Part shown: one piece after another, positions 6,943 through 14,976 of the stretch
Position numbering within the stretch: the stretch's first letter is position 1
How the letters are laid out: every line of letters begins with the position of its first letter
Assembly (NCBI RefSeq): GCF_900095225.1
Contig: NZ_LT607431.1
Coordinates: 1 to 33,266 of the forward strand
Reading direction: 5' to 3'
Source of the DNA: Pseudomonas sp. UMAB-08
GTDB taxonomy: Bacteria; Pseudomonadota; Gammaproteobacteria; Pseudomonadales; Pseudomonadaceae
Length of the DNA stretch: 33,266 nucleotides
Notes under the pieces: model-generated
Databases searched by the model: none
Seen by the model: only the letters and a program-made list of their open reading frames with translations
Told to the model about the DNA's origin: nothing
Position numbers and translations under genes: made by a program

Positions 6943-8406
6943 TCAACTGTGACCGCGCGCGGTATAGCTGTCGACCCGACCATAGACATCTTCAAAACGA
7001 ACGATATCGTCTTCGCCCAGATAATCACCGCTTTGTACTTCGATCAAAACCAAGTCTATGACACCAGGGTTCTGCAAACGATGCCTGCGTCCTGCACGAA
7101 TGAACGTCGATTCATTGGTGTTGAGCATTAGCTCTTCCTGGTCGTTTATCACCAAGGCCATCCCGCTGACGACAATCCAGTGCTCACTGCGGTGATGGTG
7201 CATCTGCAGGGAGAGAGAAGCCTGCGGCTTGACCACAATACGCTTGATCTTGAACCGCTCACCGTTTTCCAGTGTAGTGTATGTGCCCCACGGGCGATGG
7301 ACTGTGCGATGCAGCAGATGCGCGGTATGGCTGCTTTCCTTCAACTGCTTGACGATATGCTTCACATCCTGAGCATAATTCTTGTGAGCGATCAGAACAG
7401 CATCGGGCGTATCTATGATGAGCAGGTCTTCGACGCCAACCAACGCGGTTAGCCGATCTTCGCTGCTTACGTAGTTGTTTCGCGAGCCGTGTGAAACGAC
7501 CTCGCCTTCGAAACGGTTGCCATTTTCGTCTGGGGCGGTCAGCTCACTCACCGCATTCCATGAGCCGATGTCACTCCAACCGATGTCGCACGGGATGGTC
7601 GCTACCTTGGCGGAGCGCTCCATCAAGGCATAGTCGATTGAAATGTCTGGAACGCCAGCAAAAGCCTCTGGGTCAAGCGCAAGGCAACGGTATTTCTTGG
7701 CAGAGGTCAGGCGCGATTTTTCCAATGTATTGGCAACAGCTGCCACCACGTCAGGGGCGTGCTGCCTTAACTCTTCAAGGACAGTACCGACCCGAAAGCA
7801 AAACATCCCGGAGTTCCAGTAATAGTTGCCAGCACTGACATAATTCTCGGCAGTTTCAAGATTTGGCTTCTCAACGAAGCGCGCAACCTTCAGTCCACCG
7901 TTCAGCCGAGCGCTTTTGTCAGCCTCAATGTAGCCGAAGCCGGTCTCGGGATAAGTCGGTTGAATACCAAACGTGACTAACCAGCCCTCGGAGGCCAGTG
8001 CCATCGCCTTGACCACGGCAGCGGCAAAGGCTTTCTCATCCTGGATCAGGTGGTCGGCAGCCAAGACCAGCATGTAGGCGTCGGCACCATAGGTCTCTTC
8101 TAATTGAAGAGCAGCAGCGGCAACAGCAGCAGCGGTGTTACGCCCGAAGGGTTCGAGAATGAAACCTTGAGGATGTTTGGCAGCATTCACTGCGCCGTAT
8201 TCATCCTCAGTTTTGAACAGAAGCTCACGATTAGTCACAGTGAGAACTTCAACCACCCCTTCCAGTCGAGATGCACGCAGGAAGGTTTTTTGAATGAGGT
8301 TCTGCCCATCCGGCAAATACATGAACGGCTTGGGATGAGCCTCGCGAGAAACCGGCCACAGCCGGCTACCTACTCCGCCAGACAAAATTACGGGAATCAA
8401 TTCCAT
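6943..8406 (-). CDS. algA: Mannose-1-phosphate guanylyltransferase / mannose-6-phosphate isomerase
   Basis: A 487-residue bifunctional enzyme of the AlgA/ManC/PslB/WbpW family. The N-terminal nucleotidyltransferase part has VILSGGVGSRLWPVSREAHP followed by KPF (GTP-binding signature), the FVEKPN motif, and YYWNSGMFCFR. The C-terminal cupin-type isomerase part has RPWGTYTTLENGERFKIKRI and LQMHHHRSEHWIVVSG. It converts fructose-6-P to mannose-6-P and mannose-1-P plus GTP to GDP-mannose, in the cytoplasm. ATG at 8406 is preceded by AAGGA at a spacing of 8. Length and motifs are intact. The symbol is by family: no alginate or psl genes are visible, and ManC-type roles in O-antigen/D-rhamnose polysaccharide are equally possible. 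Confidence 0.92.
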   Translation of the reverse strand: MELIPVILSGGVGSRLWPVSREAHPKPFMYLPDGQNLIQKTFLRASRLEGVVEVLTVTNRELLFKTEDEYGAVNAAKHPQGFILEPFGRNTAAAVAAAALQLEETYGADAYMLVLAADHLIQDEKAFAAAVVKAMALASEGWLVTFGIQPTYPETGFGYIEADKSARLNGGLKVARFVEKPNLETAENYVSAGNYYWNSGMFCFRVGTVLEELRQHAPDVVAAVANTLEKSRLTSAKKYRCLALDPEAFAGVPDISIDYALMERSAKVATIPCDIGWSDIGSWNAVSELTAPDENGNRFEGEVVSHGSRNNYVSSEDRLTALVGVEDLLIIDTPDAVLIAHKNYAQDVKHIVKQLKESSHTAHLLHRTVHRPWGTYTTLENGERFKIKRIVVKPQASLSLQMHHHRSEHWIVVSGMALVINDQEELMLNTNESTFIRAGRRHRLQNPGVIDLVLIEVQSGDYLGEDDIVRFEDVYGRVDSYTARGHS

Positions 8407-8813
8407 TTCAAAATCCTTGATCCTTCTTCAGGAATGTAAACACCCAAAGAGGTATGAGTTATATAACCGTGATCTAGACGCAGCTTTTACGACACGAAAC
8501 ACACAAAATGCGTATCGTGGAAAACTTTAGCCTGTCAAGAGATTCGCAGCACAGGTATGAGCGCTGATATTTGGGGAAGCATTCTACAGCTAGCGCTAGA
8601 TTTTACTAATGTCTCGGGAGCGCCTAAAGCTATTTCCCAATGAATTCAGACAGGTAGCACAACATATTGATGCCAAAATAACATCAACCAATGCCTCCAT
8701 CAATTTTCGGTTTACTAGAATCAGAACAGGACAACATGGCACCTTAGAAAAACCCCTATAGCTGCTGCAATCTTCGAAATGGATTCCACACGACAGGCTT
8801 CTCGGAAACCAAA
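8407..8813. other. Intergenic region upstream of algA
   Basis: About 400 bases with no recognisable gene on either strand. It must hold the promoter of the minus-strand algA gene unless transcription reads through from the decayed MBL gene. The stretch 8600-8760 is AT-richer than its surroundings. I could not find a convincing -35/-10 pair. Confidence 0.4.
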
Positions 8814-8848
8814 CTCCAGCCAGGACCTTTCAGGTAGCCCCGCTGGAG
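8814..8848 (-). terminator. Hairpin downstream of the MBL pseudogene
   Basis: On the minus strand CTCCAGC (8848-8842) pairs with GCTGGAG (8820-8814). An inner ACCT-GAA-AGGT pair lies in the loop, and TTTGG follows. It begins 8 bases after the ancestral stop codon at 8857. The U tract is short, so this is only a likely intrinsic terminator. Confidence 0.45.
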
Positions 8849-8856
8849 CGTCATCC

Positions 8857-10340
8857 TCAACTACCCGGTATCACCACCTCGAGGTTACGTTTCGCTAGCA
8901 GGTACTTCCTTTGCAAAACATTGCTCAGGGCCTTTTTCGCCTGATCTTCGCCATGCAACAGCCGCACCTCTGCTATTCGCTCATACCGGTGACAAAATCC
9001 ACCAGCCCTTGCTGATCGGCGTGAGCGGAGTAGCCACCTAGGGTGGTAACGCCTGCGCTGATAGCAAAGCGCTTACTATCAAGCTCGACATATCCAGCCT
9101 TTGGACCATGGGCCTGAATCGTTGCGCCTGGCGTGCCTTTGGCCTGATAGCCGACGAACAGCACATTGTGCCTGCTGTCACCGAGCATGGCTTTCAGGTA
9201 GTTGACGATTCGACCACCGGAGCACATGCCGCTGCCCGCGATGACAATATCGGGTCGGCCGGTGCTGGCGAGGTAGTTGACCGTTTTCAGGTGCTTTGCG
9301 TGACTGTCTATGGTGATAAGTTGGTCGAAGCATAGAGGTAGACGGCAATTGTCTAATCGCTCCGTGGCTTCAGCATCCCAGAACTCATCAAGTTCCTGAT
9401 AGACCTTGGTAAACCGGCTGACCAACGGTGAGTCGAGGATAATCGGCAGCTGAGGCCAGTTGATCGGCAGTACCCGGCTTTCTGGATATTGCTCAGACGC
9501 TGGACTTCCCGCAGCCCTCCCCTCGCTGTCTGAATCCTTACTCAGAAGTGCTTTACGGTGAAGGATGTTTTCGATTTCGTAGAGCAGTTCCTGGGTTCGC
9601 CCTATGCTGAACGCCGGTATCAATACGGTGCCATGGTCAGCCAGAGCCTTATCAATGACGTCTTCGAGCCCCGCTTGCCGTGTGCTGCGTTCTTCATGCA
9701 AGCGATCACCGTAAGTGCTCTCCAGCACAAGCACGTCTGCCCTTTCGGGTGATTTTTGGCTTGGTAGCAATGGGGTATGAGAGGCACCCAGATCGCCGGA
9801 GAAGACCACACGTCTATTGCGATTTTCGGCGGGGTATTCGATGTCGCATTCCACGTAAGCCGAACCGAGGATATGCCCGGCACGTTGCAGACGAACACGA
9901 CAGGAAAGCTCTGGGGGTTGCGCCAGGCTGAACCACGTGCCGAAGGGAAGCGCGATCGTCCGCTGCTCGATGAGTTTGAGATAACGCTCAACCTGCTTTT
10001 CATCGCGGCCATGTTCGAGTTAAAACGCATCCTCCAACACCAGCGGTAACAGCTTGGCCGAAGGCTCGCTGCACAGAATCGGGCCTTTGAAGCCAGCGGC
10101 CAGCAGATTCGGGATACGCCCCACGGGATCGGCATGCACGTGGGTGATGATCAGGGCCTTGACGGTTTCTACGGAAAAATCGACAGCCATTGAGTTGGCG
10201 GCCACATTCCCTTGTTTATTTTCCTCCCCCTGGGACAAGCCGCAGTCGAAACAGACTGGTCACTGCATCCACTTGCAGCCGATGGCATGAACCGGTGACA
10301 CCTCAGTGGCGCCGTGATGAATTATTTCCGGGTAGAGCAT
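8857..10340 (-). pseudogene. MBL-fold beta-CASP RNase/exonuclease-like protein, decayed
   Basis: From ATG at 10340 (GAGGAG 6 bases upstream) to an ancestral TGA at 8857 the sequence is homologous to a metallo-beta-lactamase/beta-CASP hydrolase of about 490 residues, a family that cleaves RNA. Seen motifs: DCGLSQGEE, ITHVHADPVGRIP, AGHILGSAYVE, VVFSGDLG, LVLESTYGDR, VLIPAFSIGRTQELL, IVIAGSGMCSGGRIVNYL and GGYSAHADQ. Lesions: a -1 shift near 10300; a -2 shift near 10255 (together back in frame); TAA at 10020-10022; and a -1 shift near 8975 just before the last ~43 codons (AEVRLLHGEDQAKKAL). The metal motif HxHxDH reads HVHADP, so a zinc ligand is also lost. A pseudogene is the clear reading. 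Confidence 0.88.
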
Positions 10341-10675
10341 GAGAGCTCCTCTCGATATTGCTGAGTAAAAGACGATCTCCGCCGTATCCGCCCACAAAAA
10401 GCGCGCAAGCATAGCCGGACCCCACGCTTGGACGAGTCTTTAACGTTTTACAAATTCTTTCGGTGGTTATCTGAGGTTTCGCTTATCTGGTGAGAGCTGA
10501 CGCGCTTAAGTGTCAGCAGGTTTTATGCGTGGGGCGGGAGGACACTGGCGAGCCATGGGAAGGGGACGGCTCGGGGATTTGGATGAGCGTTTTTTAGACG
10601 CTAGACATTTTGAAACTGTTCACAGGGGTAATCGCTGCGTATCGCGATTTACGTAGCGATTAAACACCGTCCGAC
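10341..10675. other. Intergenic region between the MBL pseudogene and lapA
   Basis: No gene is recognised. It holds the RBS of the MBL pseudogene (10347-10352 region), probably its promoter, and the inverted repeat at 10630-10661 listed separately. Confidence 0.4.
10630..10661. terminator. 12-bp inverted repeat downstream of lapA
   Basis: AATCGCTGCGTA and TACGTAGCGATT form a 12-bp stem with one G-T pair around the 8-base loop TCGCGATT. It begins 15 bases after the lapA stop on the minus strand. No T run follows on that strand, so it may stabilise the 3' end or bind a protein; an intrinsic terminator is not certain. Confidence 0.45.
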
Positions 10676-10918
10676 TCAGACAGCTCTGATGGTTTTTTTG
10701 CTCTTTTTACTCAGGGACATGACCCAACCCAGAAAGGGGCCGATCATCATCCCGATCAACAAGGCCACAATCACGGGGACAGCTACCGACAGCTCTGGCG
10801 CTGACCAGCCGAGAAAGACCAGGGAAACGGTTTTTTGATTTTCCAGCACGAACACCACCGTCGCCAAAACGATCAGCAGGATGATTACAACCAACATTAC
10901 GCGCTTAAAGTTCCACAT
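10676..10918 (-). CDS. lapA: LapA-domain (DUF1049) inner-membrane protein
   Basis: An 80-residue protein with two hydrophobic segments: residues ~6-26 (VMLVVIILLIVLATVVFVLE) and ~46-67 (VPVIVALLIGMMIGPFLGWV). Between them is the DUF1049 pattern ENQKTVSLVFLGWSAPELSV, and the tail is basic (KKSKKTIRAV). In enterobacteria LapA works with LapB at the inner membrane to control LPS synthesis. The gene lies 24 bases downstream of ihfB, with AGGAGTGGCAG in front of its ATG, so the two are probably one transcript. This pairing is common in pseudomonads. The exact function here is by family only. Confidence 0.85.
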   Translation of the reverse strand: MWNFKRVMLVVIILLIVLATVVFVLENQKTVSLVFLGWSAPELSVAVPVIVALLIGMMIGPFLGWVMSLSKKSKKTIRAV

Positions 10919-10942
10919 CTGCCACTCCTTTTGTTGGAGGCG

Positions 10943-11239
10943 TTAGAGGCCCTCTTCTTCGTCTTCGTTGACCCGATCACGCAACTCTTTACCCGGTTTG
11001 AAGTGAGGGACGAATTTGCCGTCCAAGCTCACGGATTGGCCGGTTTTTGGGTTGCGCCCTACGCGAGGTGAGCGGTAGTGCAAAGAAAAGCTGCCAAAGC
11101 CCCGAATCTCGATGCGATCACCGGTGGCGAGGCATTGAGACATTTGCTCAAGCATGGTCTTGATAGCCAGCTCGACATCCTTGGATGAGAGCAGCCCTTG
11201 ATGGGTAACAATTCGATCGATCAACTCCGACTTCGTCAT
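10943..11239 (-). CDS. ihfB: Integration host factor subunit beta
   Basis: A 98-residue HU/IHF family protein beginning MTKSELIDRIVTHQGLLSSK, with the DNA-bending arm motif GRNPKTGQSV and the core IEIRGFGSFSLHYRSPRVGR. The sequence is close to known Pseudomonas IhfB. It pairs with IhfA to bend DNA at specific sites in recombination and sigma-54 promoter regulation. GAAGGG lies just before the ATG at 11239. In most pseudomonads rpsA lies directly upstream. Here the next sequence is a small lipoprotein gene and then IS debris, so the locus has been rearranged or shortened. The coding sequence is intact. Confidence 0.95.
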   Translation of the reverse strand: MTKSELIDRIVTHQGLLSSKDVELAIKTMLEQMSQCLATGDRIEIRGFGSFSLHYRSPRVGRNPKTGQSVSLDGKFVPHFKPGKELRDRVNEDEEEGL

Positions 11240-11404
11240 ATTTTTCCCTTCTTTTTCAAGCAGCTAGATAAGCGCTCCGAAGGTTTTAGCATGACTGGAA
11301 GGATTTGAACAGTCCGAGTATTGACTTACATGAAGGATGATTGGTGGACCGTGAAGTTCCCTTCATTTATGACATTTTCTGGTGCATATCCAGAGTTCAA
11401 ACGG

Positions 11405-11686
11405 TCAATTACAGACCACAAGCATACGCCGGGTGAAATAGCCGGCCGGGTTCCACCCGAATGGATAGTCGTCCGGATCTTCTTTGACGTCGCTGGATTT
11501 GCTGAGGACTTTGAAGCCACCGGGGTTGCATACACGGGTCGCGCGGGCGTAGCACCTGTCCCAACTGGAGGTCATCCCGGAGCATTCGACCATCAATCCG
11601 CTTTGGCCACGTATTACTTTGGTTTTATGGGAGGTGGCACAGCCTGTGAGGGCGAGTATGGCGAGAACAATGATGATACGGCTCAT
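11405..11686 (-). CDS. Small predicted lipoprotein
   Basis: A 93-residue protein with a short signal sequence MSRIIIVLAILALTGC; LTGC is a lipobox, so Cys16 should be lipidated. The mature part has the pattern GLMVECSGMTSSWDRCYARA and several cysteines (C35, C45, C53, C92 approximately), as in small Pseudomonas outer-membrane lipoproteins of unknown function. AAGGA lies 6 bases before the ATG at 11686. It is on the same strand as ihfB, about 165 bases upstream of it. The longer plus-strand frame over the same DNA has no such features. Confidence 0.75.
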   Translation of the reverse strand: MSRIIIVLAILALTGCATSHKTKVIRGQSGLMVECSGMTSSWDRCYARATRVCNPGGFKVLSKSSDVKEDPDDYPFGWNPAGYFTRRMLVVCN

Positions 11687-12027
11687 GTATTTCCTTATGC
11701 GGGTCGAGTGCCCTGCGACAACTCGTAGATACGTCAGTCTAGCCGTGACTCGGAGGGCTTGTCTTGTTAGAAGACAGGAGGGGTGATGTGTTAATCGTAC
11801 GTATCAATACCAGTCCAAAACTGACCCACCCTGCCGAAGTAAATGACCCACCACGACGGGTTTTAATTTGACGCGAAAGCCATGGTGCGTTTCATGGCGA
11901 AAACCACCTGCGGCAGGAGGTTGGCCAGGATTGAGGTGCGGCAGGTGGAGAGTGTTGGATGGTCTTCGCAGACGAGTCAGCTTCCACGCCCTCCGGGCAG
12001 AATCGAGACCCCGGTTGCAGCGCGACA
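11687..12027. other. IS-like debris without an open gene
   Basis: The stretch 11810-11870 contains repeated GACCCACC motifs, as found near the ends of some insertion sequences, but I cannot name one. A 15-base sequence CGCCCTCCGGGCAGA occurs at 11987-12001 and again at 12127-12141, on either side of the IS110 fragment. Confidence 0.3.
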
Positions 12028-12108
12028 ATGCGTAAGCTGCTGCATATCGTTTATGTTGTGCTTAAGTCAGGGAAGCCGTTTGACCCTAAACTGACGCTTG
12101 CTCATTGA
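12028..12108 (+). pseudogene. IS110-family transposase, C-terminal tail
   Basis: The short frame MRKLLHIVYVVLKSGKPFDP ends KLTLAH and a TGA at 12106-12108. It is preceded by in-frame CSAT. The MRKLLHI-Y-VLK pattern is the typical last ~25 residues of IS110-family (DEDD) transposases. Nothing of the catalytic or transposase_20 domain remains upstream. It is a different copy from the minus-strand IS1111-like remnant at 12200-12740. Confidence 0.6.
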
Positions 12109-12199
12109 GGGTCAAGAGGGTATCTCCGCCCTCCGGGCAGAGGCTGGGACAGTGAGGGCAATGCTTTTGATGTGTATATAGGAGATTCTATGGTGGTGA

Positions 12200-12740
12200 T
12201 CAAGCCATAATCGCTTATGTGGACTCATCCTCATTGCAAGCCCCTTCGCTTTGGCGCCCGTGCCGACCGCACACGTATATTCGGCCTCTAAATACGGCAT
12301 CGTTTCGATGCGGGGCCATGATGGGCTATTCGCGCGACGGCTCCCGATCGCTTTTTCGTGCTTTTCGCACTTGGACATTCGAGGGTTTTGCCGACGCCGG
12401 TTCGACCGGTTTGCCATCGTTCAGGTTGCTTCGCAATCGTGGTTAAGAGTTGTTTTTCTCGTAGAACACGTCGGGTAAATAGATCAGGCCGCTGTCTGAT
12501 TTGGTTGGTAATCAGTGCCTTGACGCAGCATCGCCCAAGCCGTACGTGCAGTTTTGTTGTCCAGCGCAATAGCGGCCACATTGGGATGCGATCGCTCGGC
12601 TAAACGAATGGCCCACTGGCTGAGTCGATCCTCTTTGGATTTGGCTGTGGGCAGCGCCGAGCGCTGCACCATGCACCATCAATGTTCGCAGATACGCATC
12701 ACCGCGCTTGCTGATACCGAGCAGTCGATCCTTAGTGTCT
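12200..12740 (-). mobile_element. IS1111/IS110-like remnant
   Basis: Minus-strand remnant: the transposase C-terminus (12484-12735) followed by a ~280-base 3' non-coding end. I recognise this end as the type found in IS1111-group elements (ATGGCAAACCGGTCGAACC, later GGCCGAATATACG and GATGAGTCCACATAAG). The 5' part of the element is missing, and the right side breaks into phage tail sequence near 12740. Confidence 0.55.
12484..12735 (-). pseudogene. IS110/IS1111-family transposase, C-terminal fragment
   Basis: The sequence reads LGISKRGDAYLRTLMVHGA, then after a one-base shift near 12660 ALPTAKSKEDRLSQWAIRLA, ERSHPNVAAIALDNKTARTA and WAMLRQGTDYQPNQTAA, with the stop at 12484. This is the conserved C-terminal quarter of IS110/IS1111 transposases (DEDD type). 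The N-terminal RuvC-like catalytic region is absent. Confidence 0.75.
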
Positions 12741-12751
12741 TCACACCTATA

Positions 12752-12817
12752 TTAGTAATTAGTACGACCTCGCCCCAACGGATTCCCCAGCCCATTCCCC
12801 AGCTCACGAACGCTCAT
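12752..12817 (-). pseudogene. Start of a phage-type gene, truncated
   Basis: An ATG at 12817 overlaps the stop of the upstream gene by one base (TGATG). It encodes MSVRELGNGLGNPLGRGRTN and stops after 21 residues, just before the IS110 remnant. It looks like the N-terminus of the next gene in the phage tail operon, cut by the IS, but the family is not recognised. Confidence 0.35.
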
Positions 12818-13235
12818 CAGTAGTCCATCCATTCAGCCTTGAAGACGATACCGGCAACCAGCGCTACCTGCGTGCCAACGTACAACTTGTCGCCAGCTTC
12901 AAGACGGATCGGCGTGGACTCGCTGATGTTACTGAATGAAGTTTCAGGAATGGCTGTGGTGGTCGCCATCGTGTAGGCCGGAAGAAGCTCGGAGTCGATC
13001 GTCGAATAGACAGATGGAGTTGCCGATTTCGCCAGAAACAGAACCAGCGATGATACTGTGGCAGTTGCCCGAGGCAAGGCCATCAGCTTAGTGACAATGG
13101 AGCCATCCGCGCCGCCGTAGCTACAAGGACGGCACCTGTAACCGTACCAGTGCCAATCCCGCCAAGCGCAGCAGTGACTACCGCAGCTAACGACTTTGAA
13201 GTTTGTGCGTAGTGTGCGGTGAATGTCTTGGACAT
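12817..13235 (-). pseudogene. Phage structural-type protein, one frameshift
   Basis: ATG at 13235, with AAGGAG 6 bases upstream, gives MSKTFTAHYAQTSKSLAAVV through GTVTGAVLVATA. A missing G near 13109 shifts the frame; the other frame continues GADGSIVTKLMALPRATATV and runs to 12817 with ESTPIRLEAGDKLYVGTQVA. Joined, it is about 139 residues. I do not recognise a family. Its place directly after a tail-fibre gene, and its style (attachment-like, no enzyme motif), suggest a small phage or tailocin structural protein. Confidence 0.5.
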
Positions 13236-13244
13236 GATAACTCC

Positions 13245-13781
13245 TTAGAAAGAGAGGGCGACTGCGTGCATGGCTGCCAGCTGGGGGGGGGCTGATACCG
13301 GCTTGTTTACGTCGCGGGCGTTGTCTACGCTGCCCAGCCCGATATCGCCCTTGATCAGAACGACGACGCCGGTTTTCGCACTGACGCTGGTTACCGGCCC
13401 ACTTGAAATTGAGGCTGCGGAGTTTGCAACGGAAGTAGCGCTATTGGCTGCGTTAGTTGCACTGGTCGAAGCTGCCGTCGCTTTAGTTGTTGCGGTGGTC
13501 GCCTGCGTAGTGCAGTCGATGCACTCGTCGATACCTCTGAAGCCTTGGTAGTTGCAGTGGTTGCCTGCGTATTTGCTGTGGCGGCGCTTGCAGCCAGAGG
13601 TTGCGCTTATAGCTGCGGACGCCTTTGAGACATCTGCTGCCATGGCGCTGGAAGATACCGAGAAGATAACGCTATTCATCTCAACCGAGAATGCTGGAAG
13701 TTGCGTTCCGAAGAACGTATCGGTATCGGTTTTGAACGTCGCTGCCGTGCGGTCAAGCACTGGTAATGGAGTTACTGGCAT
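13245..13781 (-). pseudogene. Phage tail-fibre-like protein
   Basis: From ATG at 13781 the N-terminus reads MPVTPLPVLDRTAATFKTDT. It is followed by low-complexity Ala/Thr/Ser repeats (TQATTATTKA units) and a C-terminal KTGVVVLIKGDIGLGSVDNA, RDVNKPVSAPPQLAAMHAV. The GDIGLGSVDN-D-NKPVS motif is common in phage and R-pyocin tail fibres. The 178-residue frame is open, but residues ~62-91 are in the wrong frame: the neighbouring frame gives AASAATANTQATTATTKASE and VSTSASTAL there, as expected. Two compensating indels therefore scramble ~30 residues. A G9 tract lies at 13283-13291. It may be a relic. Confidence 0.65.
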
Positions 13782-13784
13782 TAG

Positions 13785-13926
13785 CTACTCACCATTGGAT
13801 AGGCGAGAAAAAATGCTGTCACTGGTGCCGGTGCCCGCCCCGAAAATAAGGCCTCCCGTTGCGTAGCCCGGAACCTTGAGCTCACCGTTTGCGACTGTTG
13901 TATCCCGAATGGCTGCTACGATCTGC
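13785..13926 (-). pseudogene. Phage tape-measure protein, C-terminal fragment
   Basis: The minus-strand frame reads QIVAAIRDTTVANGELKVPG, YATGGLIFGAGTGTSDSIFS and RLSNGE, then TAG at 13785-13787. The GYATGG-GAGTGTSDSI-LSNGE pattern is typical near the C-terminus of phage tail tape-measure proteins. The 5' part is cut by the left end of IS3 element B at 13927. It is directly followed by the tail-fibre gene. Confidence 0.6.
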
Positions 13927-13964
13927 CGGCGTTTTGCAAGGTAGTTGCCGCGTCAGCTGTGTTT

Positions 13965-14933
13965 TTATGCGGCTATTTTCAGTGTCGGCAACTCCCTTTC
14001 CGGATTGAGTGTGACAACGCCGATGGGCTGCCAATTGCGTGTCGCACCCGACCAGCGGTGTGGATGCTGATTGCGTGCTTGTTGATACAGCGCATGACGC
14101 TTGGCTAAGATCTCTTGATACTCGCCTCGATGACGCTGCGCCGGGGTCACGAAGTGGTTGCGACTGTGGCGGTGCTGGTGGTTGTACCAGCGGATAAAAT
14201 CGCGCCCCCAGCTACGTGCCGCGTCCAAATCTGTAAAACCACCAGTAGGCCATTGCGGGCAATATTTCAGGGTTATATACAGCGATTCTGAGTAGGGATT
14301 ATCGTTACTCCCCCGTGGTCGCCCTCGTGACCGAGTGATGCCGAGTTCGTACAGTTTGCTCAGCAGCGTCACCGATTTCATCGGTGCGCCGTTGTCCGAC
14401 TGCAGCACTAAGGGCCGTCCGGCGCAGCGTTCGGTGAGGGCCGTGCGCTGCATCAGTTCGGCCGCCAACTCGCCACATTCTTACTCGTAAACCTCCCAGC
14501 CCACAGCCTTTCGGCTGTAGATGTCCTTGATCAAATACAGGTAGTAGTACTTCCCACGCACTGGCGATGGCAAGTAGGTGATGTCCCAAGACCAGACCTT
14601 ATCGGCTGTGGTTGCGCGGTGAGTAGTCGGCGCAGCATGCTTGTGCGGTGCATGGCTGCGGCCACGTCGGTGCTGCTGATCAGCTGCCCTAAAGACGCGG
14701 TAAAAGGTTGCCTCTGAGGCCAGATAACGGCCTTGATCGGCCAGTATCGGGACGATCTTGCTGGGCGGCAGGCTGACGAATGGCGAGCTATTGCAGACCT
14801 CAAAATAGCGCAACGCTCCTGTTCACTAAGGGCATTGGGCGGTTGCGGGCGTAATGTGGTGGTGCGCACATCGGCCTGCATAACGGGTGTCAGGGCCCCG
14901 CGTTGCAGGTTGCGCAGCGACAGCCCGATCTCC
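13965..14933 (-). pseudogene. IS3-family OrfB of element B (3' part)
   Basis: Read leftward from the C junction: QADVRTTTLRPQPPNALSEQ, a one-base deletion near 14806, FEVCNSSPFVSLPPSKIVP, VWSWDITYLPSPVRGKYYYL (first Asp), GWEVYE and an in-frame TAA at about 14481-14483. The frame then resumes with VLQSDNGAPMKSV (second Asp), SNDNPYSESLYITLKYCPQW (Glu) and the end PTLKIAA with TAA at 13965. The rest of orfB and orfA lies at 16586-16927. Inactive. Confidence 0.8.
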
Positions 14934-14976
14934 GCACTCGGCGTGTTTCAAGGTACTTGTCGCATCAACCGTCTAA

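Noticed and set aside
11321..11728. A 135-residue plus-strand frame opposite the lipoprotein gene
   Set aside because: The minus strand has a lipobox signal peptide and a good RBS; the plus frame has neither.
11987..12141. The repeated 15-mer CGCCCTCCGGGCAGA as an attachment site
   Set aside because: Only two copies, 125 bases apart, around an IS110 tail; no integrase is present and no core-type asymmetry is visible. It is more simply a small duplication.
12817..13926. A complete prophage or tailocin
   Set aside because: Only a tape-measure end, a tail fibre and a small protein remain. No lysis, capsid, integrase or regulator genes are present in the window.
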